Origin: Xanthomonas euvesicatoria pv. euvesicatoria
GTDB taxonomy: Bacteria > Pseudomonadota > Gammaproteobacteria > Xanthomonadales > Xanthomonadaceae
Direction of reading: 5' to 3'
Assembly: GCF_020880415.1 (NCBI RefSeq)
Contig: NZ_JAJIUJ010000049.1
Coordinates: forward strand, 161,103 to 225,102
Length of the DNA stretch: 64,000 nt
A program made the position numbers and the translations under genes. Position 1 is the first letter of the stretch. The number at the start of each line of letters is the position of its first letter. Below the pieces are notes generated by a model, which did not search any database, was not told the origin of the DNA, and saw nothing but the letters and a program-made list of their open reading frames with translations. Of this stretch, positions 38,801 through 47,207 are shown piece by piece.

Positions 38801-39412
38801 GCCGAGGCGTTTGCTGGGCTGCACAGCGATATCCGCGTGGCCGAAAACCGCCTGCCGCCGCATTGGTGGGAACATCTGCCTGCGCGGGCCGAACGCCAGG
38901 GTGGCAAGCCGCGGATCGGCTGGGCTGGGGGCGCCAGCCATACCGGCGACCTGGAGCTGATTGCCGACGTGGTGAAGGAGCTGGCCGGCGAAGTGGAATG
39001 GGTGTTCATGGGGATGTACCCGTTTGCGCTGCGCCAGCATATTCACCAGTTCCAGCCGGGTGTGCCGATCGATGAGTACCCCGCCGCGCTGGCGGCGCTG
39101 GACCTGGATCTGGCGCTGGCGCCGGTGGAGCAGAACCTGTTCAACGAATGCAAGAGCAATCTGCGGCTCCTGGAGTACGGCGCCTGCGGTTACCCGGTCA
39201 TCGCCAGCGACGTGCGCTGCTACCAGGGCAGCCTGCCGGTGACGTTGGTGAAGAACCGCTACCGCGACTGGATCGGCGCCATCCGCGAGCACTTGGCCGA
39301 CCTGGACGCAGCACGCGCCAGGGGTGCGGCCTTGCGCGAGGTGGTGCGGCGCGACTGGATGCTCAGCGGCAGCAATCTGGACACCTGGCGGGCCGCCTGG
39401 TTGCCGGACTAA
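35855..39412 (+). CDS. Very large multidomain glycosyltransferase (GT2-GT2-GT4 type)
   Basis: An 1185-residue cytoplasmic protein with no membrane segment. Residues 12-250 are a family-2 glycosyltransferase (VSIVMPTYKPRYFAQALDSV; metal motif LHDDD). The middle (about 570-800) is a second GT2 (VSILVLVDGRLAQVQRCLES and onward). The last 300 residues resemble a GT1/GT4 fold (RIGWAGGASHTGDLELIADV, NLRLLEYGACGYPVIASDV). It probably builds and/or attaches the flagellin glycan. The start is uncertain: TTG at 35855 or GTG at 35882, neither with a strong ribosome site. Last gene of the island, before fliE. Confidence 0.85.
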   Translation: MNDQLEPPPVSSPALVSIVMPTYKPRYFAQALDSVLAQTYTVLELVICDDNADGAIEAVLASRLADAPFPIRYHRNTPRLGELGSTVKGIGLAQGEYVKFLHDDDVLEPDCVAQLVGAMERNPGTALASSRRLRIDDDGAPLPDILATSFPFAEDMLIDGPELVSFLADHAINFIGEPSCVLARRADLMALGGELMMLNGKAIHWVGDLAIYVKLLRRGNLALLSSPLTQFRVSSAQFSQAGRDQPGIGDQGHDDLRQGIRQLGWRREGGDNRQVRVAPLSPHKARVFKSVDLVNALMQSAGMAERVSPATWLGVRHPSDVQRALIEARLQAHAGGPRIAVMVVDSDGDAAAVAATQASLAAVACYRNQQTWVISSSPQQAAEHGGRGVLIGPDGLVPALNRTIATQQSIDWVLLVQAGSLFTASGLLMLALEMLALPDTCQAIYAGEVVALDGGQLGLAMRPALYLDMLLSSPSTMSRHWLFRHQTLVADGGFATETSDAFELDYQLGLVERYGLACIQHIAEPLLVASATTRHGDEDEQRAISRHLAARGYVDAVVSSNGPGRHAVDYRHAQQPLVSILVLVDGRLAQVQRCLESVLANTGYPHYELLLLDRGDSAEPALCDWLAGIDNLGLQQIRVLRFEGDPSREAACNAAAEQARGEVLLWLAAGTAAIKADWLAQLLNHALRPEVGAVAGKLLRGDGTVHHAGLLLGLGAPAARAFAGAAFDESGYLQRLQLDQNYSALSGECLMLPRQLFLDAGGFAQEPALAQWSDVDLCLRLQQAGYLNVYAARAQLLIDPPDATPATALDEEAMYARWLPLMANDPAYNPGFSLDPGAGFQLADPRASWRPLQSWRPLPSVMALPADIEGCGHYRVIQPLRALREAGMAEGVLFNGYLEISELARQDPDVVILQRQVGEPRLEAMRRMKALSRAFKVYELDDYLPNLPLKNAHREHMPKDILKTVRRGLGMVDRFVVSTPALAEAFAGLHSDIRVAENRLPPHWWEHLPARAERQGGKPRIGWAGGASHTGDLELIADVVKELAGEVEWVFMGMYPFALRQHIHQFQPGVPIDEYPAALAALDLDLALAPVEQNLFNECKSNLRLLEYGACGYPVIASDVRCYQGSLPVTLVKNRYRDWIGAIREHLADLDAARARGAALREVVRRDWMLSGSNLDTWRAAWLPD

Positions 39413-39473
39413 CGCGGATGCGCTGCTTCAGCTGACCACCCACCGGGTTGCCCTCATCCGGCGCTGCGCGCCA

Positions 39474-39497
39474 CCTTCTCCCGCAGGCGGGAGAAGG
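39474..39497. repeat. 11-bp hairpin of a Xanthomonas-type intergenic repeat
   Basis: CCTTCTCCCGC-AG-GCGGGAGAAGG, 62 bases after the glycosyltransferase stop, inside a CTCATCCGGCGCTGCGCGCC context of the kind found repeatedly between xanthomonad genes. It may also act as a transcription or mRNA end. Confidence 0.7.
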
Positions 39498-39584
39498 AAC
39501 ACCTGGCTGCGGGAGAAAACAAGCCAATCGCTGCGACGCGGCCGCGACTGGAACGCCCCCGCGCCGGAATCCCGGCGCCATTTC

Positions 39585-39598
39585 GGCACGCCGCTTGC
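39585..39598 (+). promoter_or_regulatory. sigma54 promoter of the fliEFGHIJK operon
   Basis: GGCACGCCGCTTGC, identical to the 14-base core before flgA. GG at 39585-39586, GC at 39597-39598; the fliE ATG is 34 bases downstream. Confidence 0.88.
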
Positions 39599-39632
39599 AT
39601 CGGTGTGGATGCCTCCCTGGCTGACCGCACCC

Positions 39633-40004
39633 ATGAGCGATTCCGTCACCTCCATCCTCTCGCAGATCCGCAGCTACCAGACGCAGATGGGCCAAGGCCC
39701 GATGGGCGCGGTGGGCGATGCGGCGCTTGGCAACCAGATCCAGGGCCTGGCCGGCGCACAGGGAACACCGGCGACGCAGGCACCGAGCTTCAGCGAGACC
39801 TTGCGCGGCGCCATCGGCGGCGTCAACGAGGCCCAGCAGAAGGCCGGCGCGCTGTCCAAAGCATTCGAAATGGGCGACCCCAATGCCGATCTGGCACGGG
39901 TCATGGTCGCCTCCCAGCAGTCCCAGGTGGCCTTCCGCGCCACCGTGGAAGTCCGCAACCGTCTCGTCCAGGCTTATCAGGACGTCATGAACATGCCGCT
40001 GTAA
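39633..40004 (+). CDS. fliE: FliE, MS-ring/rod junction protein
   Basis: A 123-residue basal-body protein joining the MS ring to the rod. The C-terminal half (GDPNADLARVMVASQQSQVA, then VEVRNRLVQAYQDVMNMPL) is the conserved region. The ATG at 39633 is the standard start; the longer upstream open frame runs through the promoter. First gene of the fliE operon, 13 bases before fliF. Confidence 0.96.
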   Translation: MSDSVTSILSQIRSYQTQMGQGPMGAVGDAALGNQIQGLAGAQGTPATQAPSFSETLRGAIGGVNEAQQKAGALSKAFEMGDPNADLARVMVASQQSQVAFRATVEVRNRLVQAYQDVMNMPL

Positions 40005-40017
40005 AGGTTGACGACAC

Positions 40018-41742
40018 ATGGCACTCGCGATCAGCAAAGAAAACATGAACCAGAACGCCGAAAAGGCGGGGCAATGGTTCGACCGTGTCCGCAGCCTGCA
40101 GATCACCCGCAAGCTGACCATGATGGCGATGATCGCCCTGGCGGTCGCGGCCGGTCTGGCGGTGTTCTTCTGGTCGCAGAAGCCTGGCTATCAGTCGCTG
40201 TACACCGGCCTGGATGAGAAGGGCAATGCCGAAGCGGCCGACCTGCTGCGCACCGCGCAGATTCCCTACAAGATCGACCAGGCCACCGGCGCCATTTCGG
40301 TGCCGCAGGACCGTCTGTACGACGCCCGCCTCAAGCTGGCCGGCTCCGGCCTGACCGGCAAGGAAACCGGCGGCGGTTTCGAACTGATGGAAAAGGACCC
40401 GGGCTTCGGCGTCAGCCAGTTCGTGGAAAACGCCCGCTACCAGCACGCGCTGGAAACCGAACTCTCGCGCACCATCGGCACCCTGCGCCCGGTGCGCGAG
40501 GCCCGTGTGCACCTGGCCATTCCCAAGCCCAGCGCCTTCACCCGCCAGCGCGATGTAGCCAGCGCCTCGGTGGTACTGGAATTGCGCGGCGGCCAGGGCC
40601 TGGAGCGCAACCAGGTCGATGCCATCGTCAATCTGGTGGCGTCCAGCATCCCGGACATGACCCCCGAACGCGTGACCGTGGTCGACCAGAGCGGCCGCAT
40701 GCTCTCCATTGCCGACCCGAATAGCGATGCGGCCCAGCACGCCGCCCAGTTCGAACAGGTGCGCCGCCAGGAAAGCTCCTACAACCAGCGCATCCGCGAG
40801 CTGCTGGAGCCGATGACCGGCCCGGGCCGGGTCAATCCGGAAACCAGCGTGGATATGGACTTTTCGGTGGTCGAAGAAGCCCGCGAGCTCTACAACGGCG
40901 AGCCGGCCAAGCTGCGCAGCGAGCAGGTCAGCGACACCAGCACCAGCGCCACCGGCCCGCAGGGCCCTCCGGGCGCCACCAGCAATAGCCCCGGCCAGCC
41001 GCCGGCACCGGCCGTGGCCGGCGCGCCGGGCACCCCGGCGGCCGCCAATGGCCAGGCCGCGGCCCCGGCCACGCCGACCGAAAGTTCCAAGAGCGCCACG
41101 CGTAACTACGAATTGGACCGAACCTTGCAACACACCCGCCAGCCGGCCGGTCGCATCAAGCGCGTCTCGGTGGCGGTGCTGCTGGACAACGTCCCGCGCC
41201 CAGGCGCCAAGGGCAAGATGGTCGAACAGCCGCTCACCGCTGCCGAGCTCACCCGTATCGAAGGCCTGGTCAAGCAGGCAGTGGGGTTCGACGCGGCACG
41301 CGGCGACACGGTGTCGGTGATGAATGCCCCGTTCGTGCGCGAAGCGGTGGCGGGCGAGGAAGGCCCGAAGTGGTGGGAAGACCCGCGCGTGCAGAACGGT
41401 CTGCGCCTGCTGGTCGGTGCGGTGGTGGTGCTGGCGCTGTTGTTCGGTGTGGTGCGCCCCACCCTGCGTCAGCTCACCGGCGTGACCGCGGTCAAGGACA
41501 AGCAAGGCAAGGCTGGCAAGGATGGCACTCCACAGAGCGCCGACGTGCGGATGGTCGACGAAGACGACGACCTGATGCCCCGCCTGGAAGAAGACACCGC
41601 GCAGATCGGTCAGGACAAGAAGACCCCGATCGCTCTGCCAGACGCCTACGAAGAGCGCATGCGCCTGGCGCGCGAGGCCGTCAAAGCCGATTCAAAACGT
41701 GTCGCACAAGTCGTGAAGGGATGGGTCGCCAGTGAAGCCTGA
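40018..41742 (+). CDS. fliF: FliF, MS-ring protein
   Basis: A 574-residue inner-membrane ring protein. TM1 is near residues 35-55 (MMAMIALAVAAGLAVFFWS). The YscJ-type ring-building domains follow. TM2 is near 462-485 (LRLLVGAVVVLALLFGVV), and the acidic C-terminal tail binds FliG. A Pro/Ala-rich linker around residues 305-355 is characteristic. Its stop lies inside the fliG start region (11-base overlap). Confidence 0.98.
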   Translation: MALAISKENMNQNAEKAGQWFDRVRSLQITRKLTMMAMIALAVAAGLAVFFWSQKPGYQSLYTGLDEKGNAEAADLLRTAQIPYKIDQATGAISVPQDRLYDARLKLAGSGLTGKETGGGFELMEKDPGFGVSQFVENARYQHALETELSRTIGTLRPVREARVHLAIPKPSAFTRQRDVASASVVLELRGGQGLERNQVDAIVNLVASSIPDMTPERVTVVDQSGRMLSIADPNSDAAQHAAQFEQVRRQESSYNQRIRELLEPMTGPGRVNPETSVDMDFSVVEEARELYNGEPAKLRSEQVSDTSTSATGPQGPPGATSNSPGQPPAPAVAGAPGTPAAANGQAAAPATPTESSKSATRNYELDRTLQHTRQPAGRIKRVSVAVLLDNVPRPGAKGKMVEQPLTAAELTRIEGLVKQAVGFDAARGDTVSVMNAPFVREAVAGEEGPKWWEDPRVQNGLRLLVGAVVVLALLFGVVRPTLRQLTGVTAVKDKQGKAGKDGTPQSADVRMVDEDDDLMPRLEEDTAQIGQDKKTPIALPDAYEERMRLAREAVKADSKRVAQVVKGWVASEA

Positions 41743-42742
41743 TACACAACCGATGACTGGAGTGCAGCGCGCCGCGGTGCTGTTGCTGTCGCTGGGTGAG
41801 AGCGACGCGGCCGAAGTGCTCAAGCACATGGACCCCAAGGAGGTGCAGAAGATCGGCATCGCCATGGCCACCATGACCGGCATCTCGCGCGACCAGGTCG
41901 AGAAGGTGATGGACGAGTTCAACGGCGAACTGGCCGGCAAGACCTCGCTGGGCGTGGGCGCCGACGACTACATCCGCAACGTGCTGATCCAGGCGCTGGG
42001 CGCCGACAAGGCCGGCGGGCTGATCGACCGCATCCTGCTGGGCCGCAACACCACCGGCCTGGACACCTTGAAGTGGATGGACCCGCGCGCGGTCGCCGAC
42101 CTGGTGCGCAACGAGCACCCGCAGATCATCGCCATCGTCATGGCGCACCTGGACAGCGACCAGGCCGCCGAGGCGCTGAAGCTGCTGCCCGAGCGCACCC
42201 GCGCCGACGTGCTGCTGCGCATCGCCACCCTGGACGGCATTCCGCCGAATGCGCTGAGCGAGCTCAACGACATCATGGAGCGTCAATTCGCCGGCAACCA
42301 GAACCTGAAGTCGTCCAACGTGGGCGGCATCAAGGTGGCGGCCAACATCCTCAACTTCCTGGACACCGGCGCCGACCAGGGCGTGCTGGGCGAGATCGGC
42401 AAGATCGACGCCGACCTGGCCGGCAAGATCCAGGACCTGATGTTCGTGTTCGACAACCTGGTGGACCTGGACGACCGCGGCCTGCAGACGCTGCTGCGCG
42501 AAGTCTCCGGCGAGCGCCTGGGGCTGGCCCTGCGCGGCGCCGACGTCAAGGTGCGCGAAAAGATCACCCGCAACATGTCCCAGCGCGCGGCCGAAATCCT
42601 GCTCGAGGACATGGAAGCGCGCGGCCCGGTGCGCCTTGCAGACGTGGAAGCGGCGCAGAAGGAAATCCTCACCATCGTCCGCCGCCTGGCTGACGAAGGC
42701 GCCATCAGCCTGGGCGGCGCCGGTGCGGAGGCCATGGTATGA
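41732..42742 (+). CDS. fliG: FliG, motor switch protein
   Basis: A 336-residue switch protein that links the MS ring to FliM and contacts the stator. The N-terminus binds FliF (GVQRAAVLLLSLGESDAAEV). The middle has the EHPQ motif, and the C-terminal torque helix holds the charged residues (DDRGLQTLLREVSGERLGLA). The start is GTG at 41732, overlapping fliF; ATG at 41753 is an alternative that would remove seven residues. Confidence 0.97.
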   Translation: MKPDTQPMTGVQRAAVLLLSLGESDAAEVLKHMDPKEVQKIGIAMATMTGISRDQVEKVMDEFNGELAGKTSLGVGADDYIRNVLIQALGADKAGGLIDRILLGRNTTGLDTLKWMDPRAVADLVRNEHPQIIAIVMAHLDSDQAAEALKLLPERTRADVLLRIATLDGIPPNALSELNDIMERQFAGNQNLKSSNVGGIKVAANILNFLDTGADQGVLGEIGKIDADLAGKIQDLMFVFDNLVDLDDRGLQTLLREVSGERLGLALRGADVKVREKITRNMSQRAAEILLEDMEARGPVRLADVEAAQKEILTIVRRLADEGAISLGGAGAEAMV

Positions 42743-43359
42743 ACGAGGTGGTCACCCGCTGGCTGGCCCCGGACCTGCAGCTCGTCCCGGCCCTGCCGGA
42801 ACCGGACTACGAAGAACCGGCCATGCTCGAGCCGGTGCTGCGCCCGCCGACCCTGGAAGAGATCCAGGCCATCGAAGATGCCGCCCAGCACGAAGGGTTC
42901 GCGCGTGGGCATGCCGAAGGCTTCGCCCAGGGCCAGTCGGAAGTGCGCCGCCTCACCGCGCAGATCGACGGCATTCTGGACAACTTCACCCGCCCGCTGG
43001 CGCGGCTGGAAAACGAAGTGGTCGGCGCGCTCGGCGAATTGGCCGTGCGCATTGCCGGCCAGCTGGTCGGCCGTGCCTACCAGGCCGACCCGCAACTGCT
43101 GGCCGACCTGGTCGGCGAGGCGGTCGATGCGGTTGGCGGCGCCGGCCGCGAGGTCGAAGTGCGCCTGCACCCGGACGACATCACCGCGCTGCTGCCGCAT
43201 CTGGCGCCCAGCAGCACCACCCGCGTGGCCCCGGACATGAGCCTGAGCCGCGGCGACCTGCGTGTGCACGCCGAAAGCGTGCGCATCGACGGCACCCTGG
43301 ACGCGCGCCTGCGGGCTGCGCTGGAGACGGTCATGCGCAAATCCGGAGCGGGCCTGTGA
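42739..43359 (+). CDS. fliH: FliH, export ATPase regulator
   Basis: A 206-residue stator-like protein of the flagellar export ATPase. Residues 55-75 have the glycine-repeat helix (GFARGHAEGFAQGQSEVRRL) typical of FliH/YscL; the C-terminal half binds FliI. Coupled by ATGA to fliG and by GTGA to fliI. Confidence 0.95.
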   Translation: MNEVVTRWLAPDLQLVPALPEPDYEEPAMLEPVLRPPTLEEIQAIEDAAQHEGFARGHAEGFAQGQSEVRRLTAQIDGILDNFTRPLARLENEVVGALGELAVRIAGQLVGRAYQADPQLLADLVGEAVDAVGGAGREVEVRLHPDDITALLPHLAPSSTTRVAPDMSLSRGDLRVHAESVRIDGTLDARLRAALETVMRKSGAGL

Positions 43360-44732
43360 GCGCCCTGTTCGGTGCCACCCCGGCCGATTGGCTGGATGCA
43401 CGCAATCTGCGCCTGGCCACGCGCCTGGGCACCCTTGGCCTGGAGCCCACCGCCGGTCGCACCCTGATCCGCGAAGGCATCCTGCGCCGCGCGGTCGGCC
43501 TGACCCTGGAAGCGACCGGCTGCGAAGCGCCGATGGGCGCGACCTGCAAGGTCGAGGTCGATGGCGGCTGGGTCGACGCCGAAGTGGTCGGCTTCGCCGG
43601 CGAACGCACCTACCTGATGCCCAGCGCCGAACTGCATGGCCTGCTGCCCAATGCCCGGGTGGTGCCCTCGCGCCGCCGCGGCGGCGTGGAAGTGGGCGAA
43701 GGCCTGCTCGGCCGCGTCATCGACAGCGACGGCACCCCGCTGGACGGCAAGGGCCCGATCCGCGCCGAAGGCAGCATCGGCATGGCCGGCGTGTCGATCA
43801 ACCCGCTGGCGCGCGAGCCCATCACCACCTCGCTGGATGTCGGCGTGCGCGCCATCAACGCCATGCTGCCGATCGGCCGTGGCCAGCGCGTGGGCCTGTT
43901 CGCCGGCTCCGGCGTCGGTAAATCGACGCTGCTCGGCATGATGACCCGCTTCACCTCGGCCGACGTGATCGTGGTCGGGCTGATCGGCGAACGTGGCCGC
44001 GAAGTGCGCGATTTCGTCGAAACCACCCTGGGCGAAGAAGGCCTGCGCCGCGCCGTGGTCGTGGCCGCACCGGCCGACCGCCCGCCGTTGGCGCGCCTGC
44101 ATGGCGCCTACCGCGCCACCGCCATCGCCGAATGGTTCCGCGACCAGGGCTTGAACGTGCTGCTGCTGATGGATTCGCTGACCCGCTTCGCCCAGGCGCA
44201 GCGCGAGATCGGCCTGTCGGTGGGCGAGCCGCCGACCACCCGCGGTTACCCGCCGTCGGTGTTCGCCAAATTGCCGGCGCTGGTGGAACGTGCCGGCAAC
44301 GGCGCCAAGGGGCGCGGTTCGATCACCGCCTTCTACACCGTGCTGACCGAAGGCGACGACCCGCAGGACCCGATCGCCGATGCTGCCCGCGCCATCCTGG
44401 ACGGCCACATCCTGCTCTCGCGTCGGGTGGCCGACAGCGGCCTGTATCCGGCCATCGACCTGGAATCCTCGGTCAGCCGCGTGGTGCAGGACATCGCCGA
44501 CGACACCTGGCGCCTGCGCATCCGCAAGCTCAAGCGGCTGCTCTCGGCCTACACCGCCAACCGCGACCTGATCGCCATCGGCGCCTACCAGCGTGGCAGC
44601 GACCCGGCCACCGACGAAGCGCTGGCGCGCTGGCCGGAAATCGTCGAATTCCTCGGCCAGGACGTGCACAAGGCCTCGCTCCTGAGCGACAGCCTGTCCG
44701 CCCTGCAACAACTGGTCGAACCCGAGAACTAA
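43356..44732 (+). CDS. fliI: FliI, flagellar export ATPase
   Basis: A 458-residue F1-beta-like ATPase that drives substrate unloading at the export gate. Walker A is GSGVGKS at 184-190, Walker B is around VLLLMDSLTRFAQAQREI, and the family signature PPTTRGYPPSVFAKLPALVE follows. The start is GTG at 43356 overlapping the fliH stop, with CCGGAGCGGG just upstream. Confidence 0.97.
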   Translation: MSALFGATPADWLDARNLRLATRLGTLGLEPTAGRTLIREGILRRAVGLTLEATGCEAPMGATCKVEVDGGWVDAEVVGFAGERTYLMPSAELHGLLPNARVVPSRRRGGVEVGEGLLGRVIDSDGTPLDGKGPIRAEGSIGMAGVSINPLAREPITTSLDVGVRAINAMLPIGRGQRVGLFAGSGVGKSTLLGMMTRFTSADVIVVGLIGERGREVRDFVETTLGEEGLRRAVVVAAPADRPPLARLHGAYRATAIAEWFRDQGLNVLLLMDSLTRFAQAQREIGLSVGEPPTTRGYPPSVFAKLPALVERAGNGAKGRGSITAFYTVLTEGDDPQDPIADAARAILDGHILLSRRVADSGLYPAIDLESSVSRVVQDIADDTWRLRIRKLKRLLSAYTANRDLIAIGAYQRGSDPATDEALARWPEIVEFLGQDVHKASLLSDSLSALQQLVEPEN

Positions 44733-44735
44733 TCC

Positions 44736-45191
44736 ATGATGCAGTCCAAACGGATCGACCCACTGCTGCGCCGCGCGCAGGAACAGGAAGACAAGGTCGC
44801 CCGCGATCTGGCCGAGCGCCAGCGCGTCCTGGAAACCCACCAGTCGCGCCTGGAAGAATTGCGCCGCTACGCCGAGGAATACGCCAACAGCCAGATGGCC
44901 GGCACCAGCGCGGTGGCGCTGAGCAACCGCCGCGCCTTCCTGGACCGCCTGGACAGCGCCGTGCTGCAACAGGCGCAGACCGTGCAAAGCAACATCGCCA
45001 AGGTGGAAGCCGAGCGCACCCGCCTGCTGCTGGCCAGCCGCGAGAAGCAGGTGCTGGAGCAATTGGCCGCCAGCTACCGTGCCCAGGAAAACAAAGTGAT
45101 CGAACGCCGCGACCAGCGTGAGATGGACGACCTCGGCGCGCGTCGTTCGCGCCTGGCCCGCAGCCAAGACACCCACGGAGAATCCGCATGA
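44736..45191 (+). CDS. fliJ: FliJ, export chaperone escort
   Basis: A 151-residue, highly charged coiled-coil protein (DKVARDLAERQRVLETHQSR, EEYANSQMAGTSAVALSNRR). FliJ sits in the FliI ring like the gamma subunit of F1 and links ATPase to FlhA. It follows fliI after three bases and overlaps fliK by ATGA. Confidence 0.94.
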   Translation: MMQSKRIDPLLRRAQEQEDKVARDLAERQRVLETHQSRLEELRRYAEEYANSQMAGTSAVALSNRRAFLDRLDSAVLQQAQTVQSNIAKVEAERTRLLLASREKQVLEQLAASYRAQENKVIERRDQREMDDLGARRSRLARSQDTHGESA

Positions 45192-46480
45192 ACCCCTTGT
45201 CCGCCTTCGCCGCCGGCCTTGGTGCGCTTGCCGGCACCGGCAAGAAATCCAGCTACAGCGACCCGTCGTCCGAACCGGACGCGGGCCAGGACCAGTTTGC
45301 GCGCATGCTCAATCCGGCCTACACGCCGAACCAGGCCCCGCCGCAGGCACCCGAGCGCGTGCCTGCCAAGCAGGCCGCGCCCAAGCCCAACCAGCCCGAC
45401 AAGAACCGCGGCGACGAGGACACCCACGACGATGCGGCCGGCGATGCCACTGCCCGGCCGCGGGCGCAGGACGGCGATGCCAAGCAGGCCAAGCCAGGTG
45501 CCGCCAAGGACGCGGCAACCACCGACAAGAGCACAGCCGCCACTGCCAGCAAGACCGGCAAACCGGCCAAGGCCGCCGCGACCGGCGAAGACGCGCCCGC
45601 AGAAGCGGCCACCGCGACCGATGCCAGCTGGCCGCCGGCAGGCCTGGGTGGCTTCGGCATGGGCCTGCTGGCGCAGGCGCTGCCGGGTGGCGACGTGCTG
45701 GCGGCCGCAGCAGCCGCACTGACGGCCAGCATGGCCGGCGCCAACGGCGCTGCGGCGACCGCCACCGCACTGCCCACCGATGCAACCGCAGCCGCCGCCA
45801 CGGCAAACGCCGGCGCCGCCCTGCCCGCATTGGGAGCGCTGGTGCCGGCCGCTGCTGCAGGCGCCAAGCCGACCTCGACCACCGCCGTAAGCGGCGATGC
45901 GCAGACGGCCGCGTTGATGAGCATGGCCGCCAAGGCGCTGGAGCCGGCCGCCGACGACAGCGCCGCTGCCGCAGCGCCGGACGCCCCGGCGTTCGTGTTG
46001 CCGACCACCACCGCGCCGGCACTCACCCGCCTGCAGGACGCCGCACCGATCTTCAGCGCCTCGCCCACGCCCACCCCGGACCTGGGCAGCGACAATTTCG
46101 ACGATGCCATCGGCGCGCGCATGAGCTGGCTGGCGGACCAGAAAATCGGCCATGCCCACATCAAGGTGACTCCGAACGAGATGGGTCCGGTCGAGGTGCG
46201 CCTGCATCTGGAGGGCGACAAGGTCAATGCCAGCTTCACCGCCGCCAATGCCGACACCCGCCAGGCGCTGGAACAGAGCCTGCCGCGGCTGCGCGAAATG
46301 CTCGGCCAGAATGGCTTCCAGCTTGGCCAGGCCGATGTCGGCCAGCAACAGCAGCAGTCGGCGGGCAATCGCAATGGCGGCAACGACAGCGGCAACGGCC
46401 TGACCCTGGACGACGCCCCGCCCGTCGGAATTCCGTCGGTGGTGTTACGCCAGCGTGGATTGCTGGACGCCTACGCCTGA
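45188..46480 (+). CDS. fliK: FliK, hook-length ruler
   Basis: A 430-residue secreted ruler. The first 310 residues are Ala/Pro/Lys-rich and mostly unstructured, as expected for the measuring part. The C-terminal domain (IKVTPNEMGPVEVRLHLEGD, then LPRLREMLGQNGFQLGQ) is the conserved T3S4 switch that meets FlhB and changes export specificity. Last gene of the fliE operon; a terminator follows. Confidence 0.95.
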   Translation: MNPLSAFAAGLGALAGTGKKSSYSDPSSEPDAGQDQFARMLNPAYTPNQAPPQAPERVPAKQAAPKPNQPDKNRGDEDTHDDAAGDATARPRAQDGDAKQAKPGAAKDAATTDKSTAATASKTGKPAKAAATGEDAPAEAATATDASWPPAGLGGFGMGLLAQALPGGDVLAAAAAALTASMAGANGAAATATALPTDATAAAATANAGAALPALGALVPAAAAGAKPTSTTAVSGDAQTAALMSMAAKALEPAADDSAAAAAPDAPAFVLPTTTAPALTRLQDAAPIFSASPTPTPDLGSDNFDDAIGARMSWLADQKIGHAHIKVTPNEMGPVEVRLHLEGDKVNASFTAANADTRQALEQSLPRLREMLGQNGFQLGQADVGQQQQQSAGNRNGGNDSGNGLTLDDAPPVGIPSVVLRQRGLLDAYA

Positions 46481-46550
46481 AACGACGCGCCGGGCACACC
46501 CCGGCGCCGCTGATCCTCGCGCTCGGCCGCTGGCCGATGACGCCCTCCCA

Positions 46551-46580
46551 CCCCCGCGGCGCAAGGCCTGCGGGGGTTTT
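46551..46580 (+). terminator. Rho-independent terminator after fliK
   Basis: CCCCCGC (46551-46557), 12-base loop, GCGGGGG (46570-46576), then TTTT. It lies 70 bases after the fliK stop and ends the fliEFGHIJK transcript before the next sigma54 site. Confidence 0.85.
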
Positions 46581-46622
46581 CTGGTTTCCACGCAGCCCGC
46601 GCCAGGAAACCGACGCGGTTTT

Positions 46623-46636
46623 GGCATGCCAGTTGC
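46623..46636 (+). promoter_or_regulatory. sigma54 promoter of the fliLMNOP operon
   Basis: TTGGCATGCCAGTTGCA: GG at 46623-46624, ten bases, GC at 46635-46636. The expected start point near 46648 rules out a fliL start at 46646. Confidence 0.85.
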
Positions 46637-46669
46637 ATTGACAGGGTGAGCATTCCCCTGGAGCAGACT

Positions 46670-47197
46670 GTGGCAGCGGCCGAAAAAACCAAGAAGACCG
46701 ACGACAAAGACGACAAGGGCGAGAAGAAGAAGGGCGGCAAGAAGCCCATCCTGCTCATCGCCATCGGCGTGGTGGTGCTGGCAGCCGCTGGCGGCGGCGC
46801 CTGGTTCTTCCTGGGCCACAAGGGCGAGGAAAAAGGCGGCAAGCACGACGCCCCCAAGGTGGCCGAAGTGCCCAAGCCGGCGCAGTACTTCCCGATGGAC
46901 CCGGCGATCGTGGTCAACCTGGCCGACCCCGGCGATGGCCCGCAGTACCTGCAGGTCGAAGTGCAGCTGGTCACCCGCGACCCCGAAGAGCTCAAGCTCA
47001 TCACCGAGAACGCGCCGGCCATTCGCGCGCACCTGCTGATGCTGCTGTCGCAGGTCAAGGCCGCCGAAGTGGCCGACCTGGCTGGCAAGCAGAAGCTGCA
47101 GAAGTCCGCCCTGGCCGAAGCGCAGAAGGTCATGACCAGCGAGACCGGCAAGAAGTGCGTCGAAGAATTGCTGTTCACCAGTTTCGTGACCCAGTAA
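46670..47197 (+). CDS. fliL: FliL, stator-associated basal body protein
   Basis: A 175-residue single-pass inner-membrane protein. A Lys/Asp-rich cytoplasmic head is followed by a TM segment (PILLIAIGVVVLAAAGGGAW) and the periplasmic FliL domain (YFPMDPAIVVNLADPGDGPQ). The GTG at 46670 is chosen: CTGGAG lies six bases upstream, and the in-frame GTG at 46646 would precede the predicted sigma54 start point. First gene of fliLMNOP. Confidence 0.93.
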   Translation: MAAAEKTKKTDDKDDKGEKKKGGKKPILLIAIGVVVLAAAGGGAWFFLGHKGEEKGGKHDAPKVAEVPKPAQYFPMDPAIVVNLADPGDGPQYLQVEVQLVTRDPEELKLITENAPAIRAHLLMLLSQVKAAEVADLAGKQKLQKSALAEAQKVMTSETGKKCVEELLFTSFVTQ

Positions 47198-47207
47198 GGC
47201 CTGTCCG

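Noticed and set aside
43077..45176. 699-codon minus-strand open frame opposite fliH, fliI and fliJ
   Set aside because: His/Gln/Ala-rich shadow translation of three certain genes.
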